This document shows positions 34,174 to 45,638 of a stretch of DNA of 64,000 bases, in pieces (position 1 is the stretch's first letter; each line of letters opens with the position of its first letter). The stretch is from Blastomyces gilchristii SLH14081 (Eukaryota > Ascomycota > Eurotiomycetes > Onygenales > Ajellomycetaceae). A model generated the notes under the pieces. It made no database searches, was not told the origin of the DNA, and saw only the letters and a list, made by a program, of their open reading frames with translations. The stretch is from positions 186,001 to 250,000 of the forward strand of contig NW_003101665.1 in assembly GCF_000003855.2 (NCBI RefSeq), given 5' to 3'. The position numbers and the translations under genes are program-made.

Positions 34174-36000
34174 AGTTAATACTGCAGAGTTGATTAGAGA
34201 AGACAAGCTTATCTATATAATAACTTTATAAATATCTGAGAACTTCACAGTCATAAAAACTGAGCTTCAGATATCAGAGAAATACTGAGATCTTGCAGAG
34301 ATATTCAGTTCAGCAAAGATAGCTGAGCTTTCTTCTCACTGTGAGAAGAATCTGATAATAGATTTAATAGAAGAATAGAAACTCTTCTGAGAATTAATCT
34401 ATAAGCTCTCTCATCATGAGACAGAGATCTTGCAGATCTATGTAAAGAAGAATCTGAAGAATGACTTTATCTAATCTTTATAAATCTTCACAGAAGTGTC
34501 TGTGATATTTATAAAGAAGAAGAATAAAGATCTCAGATTGTATGTAAACTACTGTGATCTGAACTTCAAGATAATAAAGAGTCACTATTCTCTGTCTCTG
34601 ATTAAGAATGTGATTAACTGTCTTATAGAAGCTGTTATATTCACACAACTGAATATGATTAATATATATACATAGCTATGAATACAGTCTGACAATGAAT
34701 GAAAGACTGTCTTTAGAACTGCACTGAGATTATTTGAATATCTAGTGATGTCTTTTGATTTGATTAATATCTCTGTGATATTTCAGTCTTTTATTAATAA
34801 AACACTTCATACATATCTGAATATCTTTATAATAATATATCTGAATAATGTGATGATGTACTGTGCAAAGAAGAAAGAACATACTGAGTATATATAAAGT
34901 ATGTTGAAGATCATAGATGAGACAGAACTGTATATTAAGCTTATAAAGTATAACTTCAGTACTTATCAGATTAATTTCCTAGAATATATAATCACTGCAG
35001 ATAATATTCAGATGAAATCTTCACAGATTGAGACTCTTCTATTATAATCAGAGTTAACTAGTATTCATGAGATTCAGATCTTTCTGAGCTTTGTGAATTT
35101 CTATAGATGATTTATCTTTGCATTTATAAGAATCTTCTTAGCTCTTACAGACATGCTGAAGAGTGAAAATAAGAAGAAGTCATCTCATAAATAAAGAATG
35201 AAAAGATTATTAAGAAGAAAGAGCTGTGAGAACTTTTTTATCTCAGAAGCTCACAGAGTCTTTATAAGATTGAAATAGATATTCACAGATATAGTGATAC
35301 TGTTTCACTTTGATTTCTTACTCTTAATCAGATTGAAGACAGATATTTTCTTCTTTACAATTTCAGAAATAGTCTTATAACTACAGTCAAATGAGAACTG
35401 AGTTTCAGTGATCTTTTTCTCACAGAAGCTGCAACCTGCAGAGATCAACTATGATATTTATAATCAGAAGCTTCTTATAATAGTGAAATTCTTCTATTAC
35501 TGATATTACTACTTTGAGAGTCTTATGACAGTGATTACTGTTAAAACTAATTATAACAGCTTATAATAGTTTACTTCAATCAAGAAACTCTTGCAGTGAT
35601 AGATTCACTAGACTCAGAGACTAAGTGAGTTCTGATTTAAGATAGAATATATCAAGAGAACTAAGAATTCAGTGAATGAACTCTCTCACAGATCAGACTA
35701 TGTTAAGAAGATCAGGATAACAGACACAGAGAGACTAGAGAGAATAGAAAAGCTTTATAAAATACTCAGACTGAGTATTGTAAAAAGATTAATTGAAGAG
35801 TCTCTCAATTCTCTGTAAGAGAAGAGAGAAGAGAGAGAGAAGAAGCCTGTATAACTACTCTCTATAACACTGAGAGTCAACACTCTGAGAATCTTCACAA
35901 GAATTCTTGAAGAGAGTATCTATAATCTGAAGAATTTGCAGACTTTGAGAAGTATCACAGAAGACCTGATGTAAGAGAAAACAGAGTATAAGTCTTTATA
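34174..36000 (+). pseudogene. pol: Reverse transcriptase and RNase H of G2-a
   Basis: A readable frame with TGA/TAA interruptions: LRLYVNYCDLNF (about 34533-34570), the SLIKNVINCLIEAVIFTQLNM block (34597-34660), and the catalytic box YLNN at 34838-34849 (YLDD decayed to Asn-Asn). Thumb and connection follow: IHEIQIFLSFVNFYR (about 35065-35110), then an RNase H with LKTDIFFFTIS (35332-35365), FFSQKL-PAEINYDIYNQKLL (about 35410-35485) and VITVKTNYN (35533-35560). It is continuous with the protease upstream of the G1-b insertion. Confidence 0.85.
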
Positions 36001-37160
36001 AGATCTTGTATTCAGATTGTCTGAACTATAACTGAAGAATGAATATACTTAGTATATTCAGAAACTGCTCACAGCAGGGATTAACTCTGCAGAAATAAAG
36101 AATTAAAGAGACTTAAATAATCTCTTATAAAGAGAGAGCTAAATTTATATACTCATAAATGAGTTTCTATACATAGAACTTATTAAAAGATATTATAACT
36201 CTTCTTTAGTAAGTTATTTTATAGATACTAGAACTCATGAGTTACTTATAAGAAAATACTTCTAACTGAAGATGCAAGAACTTATGAAAAAGATAGTGAA
36301 TTCTTATACTATTTATCAGAGTTTATAAATAGTGTGATTCAGACTATATGAAGAACTTACTTCTCTACTCATCTTATAAGAATCTTGAAAATAGCTAGAA
36401 ATGAATATTCTTATAAGTCTTTCTAAAAGTAAGAATATATATAATATCTGCTTTGACAGTATACTGATGATAGTGAAGCACTTTATCAAGATAACATACT
36501 TTATACTCACTTATAAGAACTTAAAGTCAAAGAATTTAACTTATATCTTTATCTGTGATGTGATTCAGTTGCATGAGATATCTGTGAATATTATCTCAGA
36601 TAGAGAATTAATCTTTACAGAGAAGTTCTGATTTAATCTGATAACTATACTGAAGATCTTGTAAGATCTAAGTATGACTTTTCATCAATAGACAGATAAT
36701 CAGACAGAATATCTAATGAGTATATTAAAACAGTATCTGCAGTGCTTTGTTAATTACAATTAGAATAACTGAATACATTGATTATCACTTACAGAGTTTG
36801 TATATAATAACTTAAAACATATCAGTATAGATAAAATTCTCTTTGAGATACTCACTAAGACTCATCTGCAGATGATTTTAAGGACTTACAAGAATTATAC
36901 TATAGAGTGTAATGATGTCTGTGAACAGACTGAGAGAATTTCAGAATATCTGAGAGAAAGCCTGTGAATTCTTAAGAAAAGACTCAAGAGTATCAGAAGA
37001 GATTCTATGACTTCAAGTATATTATAAAGAGTTTAAGAAAGATAATAGAGTCTGACTGAGTCTAGAAAATATTATTATATAAAGATCTAGTAAGAAGCTA
37101 AATCTCTTATAGACAGAGTCTTGTAAGATTATAAAGAAAGTTAGTTTATAGTTCTATAAA
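36001..37160 (+). pseudogene. pol: Integrase of G2-a
   Basis: Catalytic-core text such as ICDVIQLHEISVNIISDRELIFTEKF (36550-36630; the Asp of SDRE is the second catalytic residue) lies in a 76-codon open piece at 36401-36631. It is followed by the typical TDNQTEYLMSILKQYL block (about 36690-36740, catalytic Glu) and LTEFVYNN (about 36787). The zinc end near 36060-36300 is blurred. G2-b has the same order at about 59980-60900. Confidence 0.75.
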
Positions 37161-37470
37161 TTGAAACTGTTATCTAAGTTATAGATATATAATGTTTTTT
37201 ATTTCTCTTTACTTTATAAATATAAGAAATTCTCAGAAGAGAACTCTGTGACTCATCACTCTATTTATAAAGCACTGAAGAGTGAAAGAGAATATTAGAT
37301 TAAAGCAATTATTAACTTAGAGAAGTGAGATTACAAGCTCTGATTCAAGATTTAGTAATAAGAGTATTTTAATAAGATGAATAAGTTCACTTAAGAATTA
37401 TCTGAGCAGATAAGATATCTATGAAAGCGGAGATATGACTTTTATACTGTGAATTCTAATAAGTTAGAAT
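37161..37470 (+). pseudogene. Chromodomain-like end of G2-a integrase
   Basis: A frame at about 37290-37430 reads ...IKAIINLEK, then LFKI-type residues, EYFNKMNKFT and SEQIRYL, with TGA at the places where Trp would stand. This fits the second half of a chromodomain (K-I-x-W-x-x-Y, then T-W-E-P). The same order recurs at about 61228-61370 in G2-b. The match is weaker than in family G1. Confidence 0.5.
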
Positions 37471-37679
37471 AATACAGTCTTTACTAAGAACCTGATTATA
37501 ATAAAGATATTAACACTGTCATTTATAAATTCTAGTCTATAAGATAATGAGTTTCTACTGAGATGAACAGTCTGCAGTATATATAAAAGAAAGAAGAAAT
37601 CATGTTCTTATTAAAGCTAAAAAATAAGAAAATATAAACAGATCTGTAAACACAATTTAGAGACTAATAAAGAAAAAAT

Positions 37680-38450
37680 AAAGAAAATTCATACTTATAT
37701 TCTTAATATCTGTAACACTCAATCTCACTGCAACTATCAATTTTCTTCTTTAAAGAAGTAGAAAGTATTATATCTGCAGTACAGATAATTATTACATTTG
37801 ATATAAAGACTGTCAGAAATGCACAAACTTCAGAGAAGCTGAACATCAGAATGTATACAGTTGTAGCAGAGTCTTGAGAACTGATTATCTGTGTGTGTGA
37901 TCAGATATCTCTTACAAAGCTATATTCACTCTTTCAGTTATACTGAAGTATTCAGTCTGAAAATAATTGAGATGTGAAGAGAGAGCTCATCTGTTCAGAT
38001 TAACTTCTGTCACAAATTCATGATATTTGCATTATCTTAATTATCTGAATTTTACAGATATCTGATAACTCATCTTTCATTAATAATAAGATTGCAGAAA
38101 TATACTATGATGTGAGAACTGTTGATAGAGAATCTAGACATATTTGCATATATCTGATCAGAGATTGTGTGAGTAGAGAGAGAGTGATTATAGATCTGCA
38201 GAATCACAGAAGACACTGATAATACTGAGAGCTTTATAAGAACTGTCAGCTAGAATGTGTAAGAAATTACTTATAAGAAGACTTACAGTAAAGAGTAGAA
38301 CTGTGCTGCTTAAAGTCAGAGACTGATCTGAAGAAGACACAGAATTGACTGCTGACTTAAAGATTAGATGTGATAACAGAGCTGAAAGAGATAAAGACAC
38401 TGTTATGAGTAATGATATTCCTGCTTTATTAGCTGATAAAAAGCAATCAG
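37680..38450 (+). pseudogene. Accessory region of G2 after pol, possible extra Cys/His ORF
   Basis: About 1.6 kb separate the end of pol from the 3' LTR. In one plus frame both copies (37760-37900 and 61690-61830) read a Cys/His-rich stretch, CQK-C/Y-T, FREAEHQ and then Tyr-Ser/Asn, with a downstream SASSVMLKYSV or TLSVILKYSV block. Function unknown; it could be a zinc-binding accessory protein or the remains of a captured exon. Opposing minus-strand frames (38188-38400, 62092-62274) are also open in both copies, so the coding strand is not settled. Confidence 0.35.
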
Positions 38451-39001
38451 AGAAGTTGCAGAGATGCTTATAAGAAGCTTAACAATGATCAGACATTGTT
38501 TATGAAGATATTAAAACTGAAAAAATTTTTATTCCTAAGAAGTTCTTGAATTAATATATGAATATTATTAGAAATACTCTCTCTCTATCATCTGAGTGAA
38601 AACACTTCACAGATGAATGAGAATACTCACAGTGTATAAGAATAAGAGCTGTTATAGAAAAAGAAAAAAGAAGATAAGATTCTGCAGACAGATCTGAAAT
38701 ATTTATACTACTTTAGAGAGATTTACTTACACTGTGAATAATTCCATAAAACAGCTAGATTACTCTAGTAAATAAAGAGTGATTATGAATTACAGGTCTG
38801 AATCTTTCTATATGACTATAAAGAGTGATTACAGACTGTGAATATCTTGATTCTACAATTCTACAGAGTTAATAAAAGAATGGAAAATTTCTTATAATTC
38901 TACAGTGTCAAAGAACAATGATTTATAAGAATGAGTGAAAGATTAACTTGTGAATACTTCTCTTTAATAAGAGTAATCTCATAGAGAGTAATTCATCTGT
39001 A

Positions 39002-39115
39002 AGATGAATCTGTGTAATAATTATATAAGAATCTTGTCAAAATGATTGAGAGTTAACTAAAACTCTTCTGTATGAAAGATATGAGATGAATCTGTATAAT
39101 AGTTAGAGAAGAATC
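39002..39115 (+). repeat. Tandem repeat in the G2-a 3' region (2 units)
   Basis: GATGAATCTGTRTAATA starts at about 39003 and 39084, 81 bp apart. The G2-b copy has three starts (about 62934, 63008, 63089), so unit number differs between copies. Confidence 0.7.
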
Positions 39116-39301
39116 TGTAGACTATAAAGAATCTTAAAGAATAAGAAACTGAGTGACAGACTCTTTTCTCTTTATAATAATAACGGATTTTTTCTCACTG
39201 AGGTTTTTTTTATAGATATGAAGGATTTTTAGTGAGTATCACTGCAGTGCTGAGCTGATTCTATGAAGTCACTCAGTGAAAGACTTCATGAACAAAGTCT
39301 T

Positions 39302-39574
39302 AGAGAGAAGAGAGTATGTAAGAAATCTCACTTCTTGTGAATTCTTTATCTCTATTTCTATCTCTCATGTAATCAATAGAGTTACTAGTTCTTGACTATA
39401 CACAACTATATAGACTGGAGATCATAAATACTATTCATAACTCAGCTTGAATGCTATTATACATTTGACCTCTACATTTTATCTTTCTACCGCGATTACT
39501 TCTAGTAGTTAACAGTACATATCACGCCAAGCTGCAAACACCCGAATAATCCCCTGCAAGCTCTTATTCTTACA
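39302..39574 (+). repeat. Polypurine tract and 3' LTR of G2-a
   Basis: AGAGAGAAGAGAGTA (39302-39316) is the plus-strand primer, directly followed by the 258-bp LTR starting at 39317. The right half of this LTR is little mutated (TACCGCGATTACTTC, AATCCCCTGCAAGC). Confidence 0.9.
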
Positions 39575-39579
39575 TAAAT

Positions 39580-41530
39580 AGACTATCAGAGACACTCTTC
39601 TGCAGATGAGTAAGAACAGCAAGCTGCATCTGATAGTGTATAATGATAGAAAACTATCAGACACTGAGCTCAATTACTCAGTGTATAAAAAGAAATTACT
39701 AGTGATTAAGCATACACTGATATTATGAAATAGATATATCAATAACAGATATATGATAACAGTGACTATAAATCATAAAAGCTTTGTCTATCTACAATTA
39801 ATAATAAACCCTTTCAAATATTTAGTATATTGAATCTTGAAGTTCTAAGTGTACAATCTTCATATTAAATACTGAAAGAGATCAGACACTGTGATATCTG
39901 ATACAATCAGTTACAGACCTGATTTCATGAGTGAGAGTTCTGTGAATCAGATATAAGAAAAGTTTATATTAAATATACTGAGAAGATGTAAGAAATCAGA
40001 ATGAGTGAATACAATGATCTCTTACTTAAAGAACAGCAAAGTGTCAGATAATAAGTATCTTATAAAAGTGATAGAAGAGATACTTCTGAACTTCAAGCTG
40101 AGAAAATTGAAAAATGATGTTATACTTTACTGTAATCTAGAATATGCAGAAGCTCTCTATCTGAAACATTTATTTAGATGTGACTTAGTGACTTACATGT
40201 ACAAGGAATTCAGTCACTTAGAAAACTCTGAACTCATGAATATACTCAAATCAAGAGTGTACTGATTAAGCATGACTGAGAATATTCAGATATATACTCA
40301 TGAGTGTCTGAATTATCAGGTTGTGAAAGAATCTAAGAAAGAATTAGAATATAAGAAAGTATAATATCAGATGAAATGTACAATATAACTGTTTAAATAA
40401 TGAGAAGTGAATCTCATAGATATATTACTGTGAATATCAAATGAAAATCATTGAATAATCACTGCTATTGACTATGCTACTGACTGACCAGTTGTGAAAG
40501 CAGTTTCAAAGACAATAGAGAAGATGACAATGAAGTTTCTATATAATGAGATCTATGTCAACTATGAAATGCTGCATGAGATTCTAACTGATAATAATGT
40601 AAATCTTGTAGAAGAAGTAGTGAGACATTTCATGAATCAGTTATAGATAAAATATTATAGAACAATGTCATATTATCTACAGATGAATGAAAAGATGAAA
40701 CACTTGAATGAAATCTTGAATAATATGCTAATGAAATATCTAGTGAGTAAGTCTATGAGACTATAAGATGAATATCTCAGACAGATGCTATTAGCTATGC
40801 AGATTCAACAGCATGCAGTCTTCAAGCATTCATCATTCTATCTGTTGTATGAATTGCATCCGCACATTCTAGAGAATGCTTTGAAAACGGTGAAGAAGAG
40901 AACAGTGATTGCAGACACAGTAGTTGTGAATACAGCAGAAATAACAGTTGCAGATGCAACAGTCACAGACACAGCAGTCACAGACACAGAATCAAGATTG
41001 AAAGAGATCAGTCATGCATGTATAAAAGCTAATAAGTCACTTCTGAATCAAGCAATTCAATTGAAAAGAATATAAGACTCACTAGTTAAGAAATTGAGTC
41101 TCAAGATGAGAATATAAGTTCTTATATATAATGAGAATTCTGTGAAGTTTCAATCTAGGTGATTTGAGTTATATAAAAGACTCAAATCACATTCTCTGAG
41201 AATACATGAATTGAAAGAATCAGAGAGATGAGTCTTATACAAGTGAATAAATAATTCATATCTTATAAAGATAAAGATGTAAAATCTGAGTAGATTATAA
41301 TTATTCACAGCACTATTATCAGTGTTGAAAAAGAAGAAGCTTATAATTGAAAAGTCTTATAAAGTAAGAAAAATCATAGGCACTTATGAATCAGATGATC
41401 TCACTTATTTCAATCTTTTCATAATTATAAGAAAAGAATGAGAAGTAATGAAGAAATCAGATGAACATCACAGTTCAATAAGTAATAAGACTGTAGCTGA
41501 TTGTATGATAATACACTGTAAACAGTGAGT
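39580..41530 (+). pseudogene. pol: RNase H end, integrase and C-terminal tail of G3-a
   Basis: This continues the frame cut at 25574. RNase H residues (ITSD, then a TVTINHKSFVYLQ block at about 39760-39800) are followed by the integrase zinc region and an 86-codon open piece (40005-40265). The catalytic core at about 40450-40740 reads DYATDWPVVKAVSKTIEKMT-like text, with the second Asp in TDNNV and the Glu region before HLNEILNNML. The 96-codon open piece 40785-41075 covers HSSFYLLYELHPHIL (the usual SPFYLLYG motif). A GPY-like tail (FELYKRLKSHSLRIHELKES, then LIIEKSYKVRKIIGTYES) ends near 41520. Confidence 0.75.
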
Positions 41531-44095
41531 GTAACACAGTAAAGAGCAGTCTCAGAGTGACAGACTTATACATGAGTCAGATTGCAGAAGAAAAAGAAAT
41601 TCAGAGTTAAATTCAACTGTTTACATCAGTTTAATTACAGAGATAATAGAGAATGAAGTCTCTGAAACATCTGCAGACATATGAGATTAAGTTATCTCAA
41701 TTTCTGAGAACACTTAAAGATTGAGTGAGGTTAGTTTCAATGAGCTGTTCACTGTAGTAGTCTGAGTGAGTGAAGAGAGACAGTATAAGACATGAGACAG
41801 AATTATAAGAGATGAAAGCTGCTGAACCTAGTCACTGAACACTGTATTATATAGAGATCATGTAAGAGTAGTGACTAGCAGACAAAGAAAAAGTATAAGA
41901 AAAGAAAAGAGATAATAAATTGATTATCAACTGTAAGAATCAGCTGTAAAAGACAAATGTTATTATACATATCTCATTCATTTTTATACATCACACATTT
42001 AATCTATTTCCAACATCACATCATATGAAAAATACTAAAAACAAAGAAAATCTCAAAACTCAAGATTCACAAGAGATTCAAGAGCTGTAAGTTACTCTTA
42101 TAATAATATTATACATATCTCTGATTTCTCTATCACTCTGTATACAACATTAATGTCATTTATCACAAGATTGATTGAAATGCTAATATAGAAATGCATA
42201 CACATGTGTGTAGAAAAATTGAAGAAGAGTGTGAAATCTGCAGAATCAGAAGCCAGGACAGAGAAAATAAAGATGAAAGAAACTGAAGAAGAAGGTGCAG
42301 AATCAGATGAATAATGATAGAAGTCACTCAGAGTTAAACACTTATAATCTGATATGCACACGATCTTCTCTGCAGAAGAGAGAGAGAAAATGACAGAAGA
42401 AGCTTAAGAGTAGAAGAGAGTAGTCTCAGTAATGTTATCATCTTCAATTAAAATAATCTCTGACACTAGAGCAACTAAGAATTATTATTAGTGTATGAAA
42501 ACTGCAAAATCAGAGATGAGAACAGTTACTAAATAAATATCTACTGATCTTAGAGTTGTATGCATAATTACAACATAAATGAGACTTCTTAGAAAGAGAG
42601 AGAGAGACATAGAGAAATGCAGGAAGCAGAATACAGTGTATGAACAGCCTGTTCTTATAATGACATCTCAGATAAGGTGTACAAGTCTCACATCTGCAGG
42701 TGTAAAAGAGTATAATATCTGTGTTTCTGTTTCTGAAAACATGGATATTCTTTGCCTGCATCACAAAGTCAGATGACAAATGTTAAAGAATAGGCTGATA
42801 TAAGTTGATCATTCTGAAGATATTTATCAGAGTAGATATACTCACAATATTGAATTTAACAGCTATAAAAAGTTTCTTGATATCTGTAGATATCATGAGT
42901 TTATGCATGACAAAACTCATAATAATTTCCTCTAGAAAAATTAGTATTAGAAGAAAAGATGAAAAAGAAAAGACTTACACTCTTAACACTGTTGAGAAGA
43001 GAGGTAATTCTCTGATATAAATGCATGATTATCTCATTATAAATACTTAAAATGAATGTAATAATTGATGTCTGCAACTGAGCTTCAGATAGTCATGTTA
43101 TACACAGTCTTTGTACAATAAATTGTTCTAGAGATCAGTAAAAAGAGTGAAAGTATACACACTGAGAAACATGATTCACTAAGTCTATGCAACATCTTCT
43201 TGAAATGAGAAGAGCTGATGATAACAGTAGAAGTGACAGAGGCAGGAAGAGCAGAAGCAGTGAGAGCAGAAGTAGCAGAAGTAAGAATTGCAGAAACAGG
43301 GATAGCAGAAGTGAGAGAACCAGACACAGAGACAGATGTAGAAGATTGAGAAAGAGTGACAGAGAAAGAAACAGAGAAGACAGAGAGAGATGCAGAAGAC
43401 TCAGTCATATATAGTATGAATAATTTCTTCATTATCATGTTTCTCAAGTTCTCAACTAACAATTCAACATTAAAATCATGATCATCAGTGAACATGAATC
43501 TGTCAATGTGTGAAGATTCTATGTAAATTAAAACAAATATATTAGCATCTGCATTCATACAAAATGATGAGAAAACATGATCAGGAAACATGATCAGATA
43601 CTCACTGAAAAAAGAAGATTAAGAGTATATAAGAAGATGAAGAAGATATGTTATTCATAATAGTATATTCTGATGATTGTTAGAAGATAAACAAGACCTG
43701 ATCATATTTCACAATGCATTACACTTACTGCTAATAAACTGCCTGATATGAGTACTATGATAATACTTGTTATGAGAACAGAGAGTCATTGTCAGAAATG
43801 CATATAATATGATAGATGAACAGATAGAAGATATTAAACAGAAGAAGAGATAGAAATCTTGACTAAGATAATAACATTTAATAATGATGATAATGAAGAA
43901 GATGATTGAAGAATGAAAAAAGTTAGTAAATGAGTGATATAATATAATGAAAGTTTCTTTGTAAGAGTGTACACAGAATACTAGCTGAATCAGAGATAGA
44001 CTACACTATTATAAACACTAGTGGCATGCTAATCTGTGTGAAGCTAGGACATATATTATGATTATATGAGTGTGACTGAATCTGATGAGAGAGAA
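41531..44095 (-). pseudogene. Antisense open frames between pol and 3' LTR of G3-a
   Basis: After pol ends, about 2.5 kb show the best open frames on the minus strand: 43591-43085 (168 codons, the longest non-simple-repeat frame here), 42779-42510 (89) and 42361-42098 (87). The last two have recognisably similar counterparts in the other G3 copy (48799-49116 and 49187-49468, plus strand because that copy is inverted). Shared features are an N-terminal NIHxFxxRNxxIILFYTxRxETxxxxLRCxYKN pattern in the first and an HxCxHFYISISxNLVINDIN pattern in the second. The 168-codon frame has a Ser/Ala/Thr/Val-rich centre that overlaps a purine-rich simple sequence, so its length may be partly fortuitous. 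No family is recognised. Confidence 0.35.
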
Positions 44096-44280
44096 TGTGA
44101 TTTGAGAGAATATACAATTACTGAATAATAACACAGCTGCTTCTGAACATGCTTACACTTCTGAATATGCTTACAAATGTGAAGAGGCCATAGTGGCCAC
44201 TAATTAATTTAGTATAATATATATAAGAAGCCCGCGTACGCCTGCAATTATACACTGACTCAAGCAATCTTTGAATCACA
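44096..44280 (+). repeat. 3' LTR of G3-a
   Basis: 185 bp, TGTGATTT to GAATCACA, preceded by the purine run GATGAGAGAGAA (44084-44095). It is collinear with the 5' LTR minus the MITE. Confidence 0.9.
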
Positions 44281-44284
44281 GATT

Positions 44285-45490
44285 GAATATCATCAATGTA
44301 TAAAAGTAAATAAATAATCTTGATTAATCTCTGTTATATTTTTTAAAATATATTAATATTATAAAAGAAAGTGTTATTAAATTGTATTATCAGATAATAT
44401 CATTAAAAATATATTAATATTATAAATATCAATGTTGAAAAAATATTGATACTTATATATTATAGTGATTTGTGAATTATGATAGTTAAATATATATATA
44501 TATATTATTTCTAACATTGATTACAACTTGCACAATAATTTTTGAAAACTCAAAATTAATTTCAATTATTATTTAACAGTTATCAAGTTTATAACTATCT
44601 AATACAGAAAAGAAATTTTTTTTCTCTATTTATTATCTTTCTTCTCTTTCTCATTCTTCTTATCATTCTTTATAATTCACTTCTTATTCTCATTCTTCTT
44701 CTTCTTCTTCTTATCTGAGATAATAATCATCTTAAAATCTCTCTCTACTGTCTTCTCAGAGAAGAGTTTCTACTGCTCTCTCTTAGTCAGATTAATCTAC
44801 ATCTTAAAATCCTGCATTTTCCAGTCTGCTGTCTCAGATTTCATCTCAGTAGTAAGTAGATTAATATACTCACAGAGTAGAACTGTCTCCGTAATATTCT
44901 GAATTATGAAGTGCATTCAAGATCTGAATAAGATCTTAATTCTCATCTTCTCTATCAGCTTCTACTAATCAATTAAAGAACAGAAGTATTATTAAAAATT
45001 ATTATCTCTCAATAAATAAAAAACTTATTAGTTTTAACTTCTTTATCTCTTACTTTAATATTCTCTTACTCTTCTTCTGTTACTACTTATTTGTAGTAAT
45101 ACTCTTCTTCTCTCTCTCTCTCTTTATTTTAATGTTAAATTATTCTCAGAACTTCTTTTGATCTTATTACTACTGTATAAAACTCTTCACTGTCTTCTTT
45201 TTTATTCTCTTATATACAGTGCTATCTGCATTATTTCTATACTTAGTTCAGTCTAAATTTATCAGAAGTATTACTTAAAATTATTATTATTTTACTCTGT
45301 TACAGAGTTTTTTCAAGATATTATAATATATTTTATAATCTATCTCTTCTCACTGAAACATCTTTCTCTTCTCACTCTTTAATCTGTGATAGTACTCACA
45401 CATCTTAATAGTCTGCAGAACCGCAGAATATTTGAAGAGAGATAATATAATTAATTTTAGTAAGTATTAAAAGAGAGTAAAGACAGAAGA
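44285..45490 (-). pseudogene. Decayed spacer with a Lys-rich coding-like stretch
   Basis: Mostly AT-rich without identity. Between about 44990 and 44640 the minus strand has a frame with few stops (TGA at Trp-like sites) containing ETADWKMQDFKM, EKTVERDFKMIIISDKKKKK and a Lys/Asn tail like a nuclear targeting signal. Product unknown; the pyrimidine-rich plus strand could also produce this by composition alone. Confidence 0.25.
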
Positions 45491-45508
45491 GACAGTCAGT
45501 AATAATAT

Positions 45509-45608
45509 AATAATAATAATAATGATAATAATGATAATGATAATAATGATAATAATAATGATGATAATAATAATAATAATGATAATAATAATAATAATAA
45601 TAATAATG
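45509..45608 (+). repeat. (TAA)n/(TGA) microsatellite
   Basis: About 33 tandem triplets, TAA or TGA, ending some 14 bp before the target duplication of the truncated LINE. The minus-strand Tyr/His-rich frame across it is meaningless. Confidence 0.9.
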
Positions 45609-45638
45609 AAAGAGAAAGTACATTGAAATATATTATTA

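Larger units (their letters stand above)
25580..39574 (+). mobile_element. Ty3/gypsy chromovirus, family G2, copy G2-a, nested in G3-a
   Basis: LTRs of 258 bp at both ends and identical 5-bp duplications TAAAT (25575-25579, 39575-39579). With its own inserts removed (MITE 26765-27269 and G1-b 27945-34168) the element is about 7.25 kb. Order: gag, aspartic protease, reverse transcriptase, RNase H, integrase, chromodomain-like end, then about 1.6 kb of extra sequence before the 3' LTR. The second copy at 50503-63537 lacks both of these inserts and so shows both empty sites. Confidence 0.95.
21463..44280 (+). mobile_element. Ty3/gypsy element, family G3, copy G3-a, outer shell of a nest
   Basis: Outer boundaries are 185-bp LTRs beginning TGTGATTC and ending GAATCACA (8-bp terminal inverted repeats), flanked by GATT on both sides. 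Only 4 bp match, so the duplication is either 4 bp or has decayed. Removing the inserted MITE (21551-22060) and the G2-a element (25580-39574) leaves about 8.3 kb: gag (about 23040-23800), reverse transcriptase (about 24740-25300), RNase H split by the insertion (to 25574, resuming at 39580), integrase (about 40100-40900), a pol C-terminal tail to about 41520, then some 2.5 kb with antisense open frames before the 3' LTR. A partial minus-strand copy lies at 48330-50502. Confidence 0.85.

Noticed and set aside
43187..43414. Arg/Ser/Asp-rich plus-strand frame resembling an SR splicing protein
   Set aside because: It is produced by a purine-rich AGA/GAG/CAG simple sequence; no RNA-recognition motif is adjacent and it has no counterpart in the other G3 copy.
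45405..45623. Tyr/His-rich minus-strand frame
   Set aside because: Translation of the (TAA/TGA)n microsatellite.
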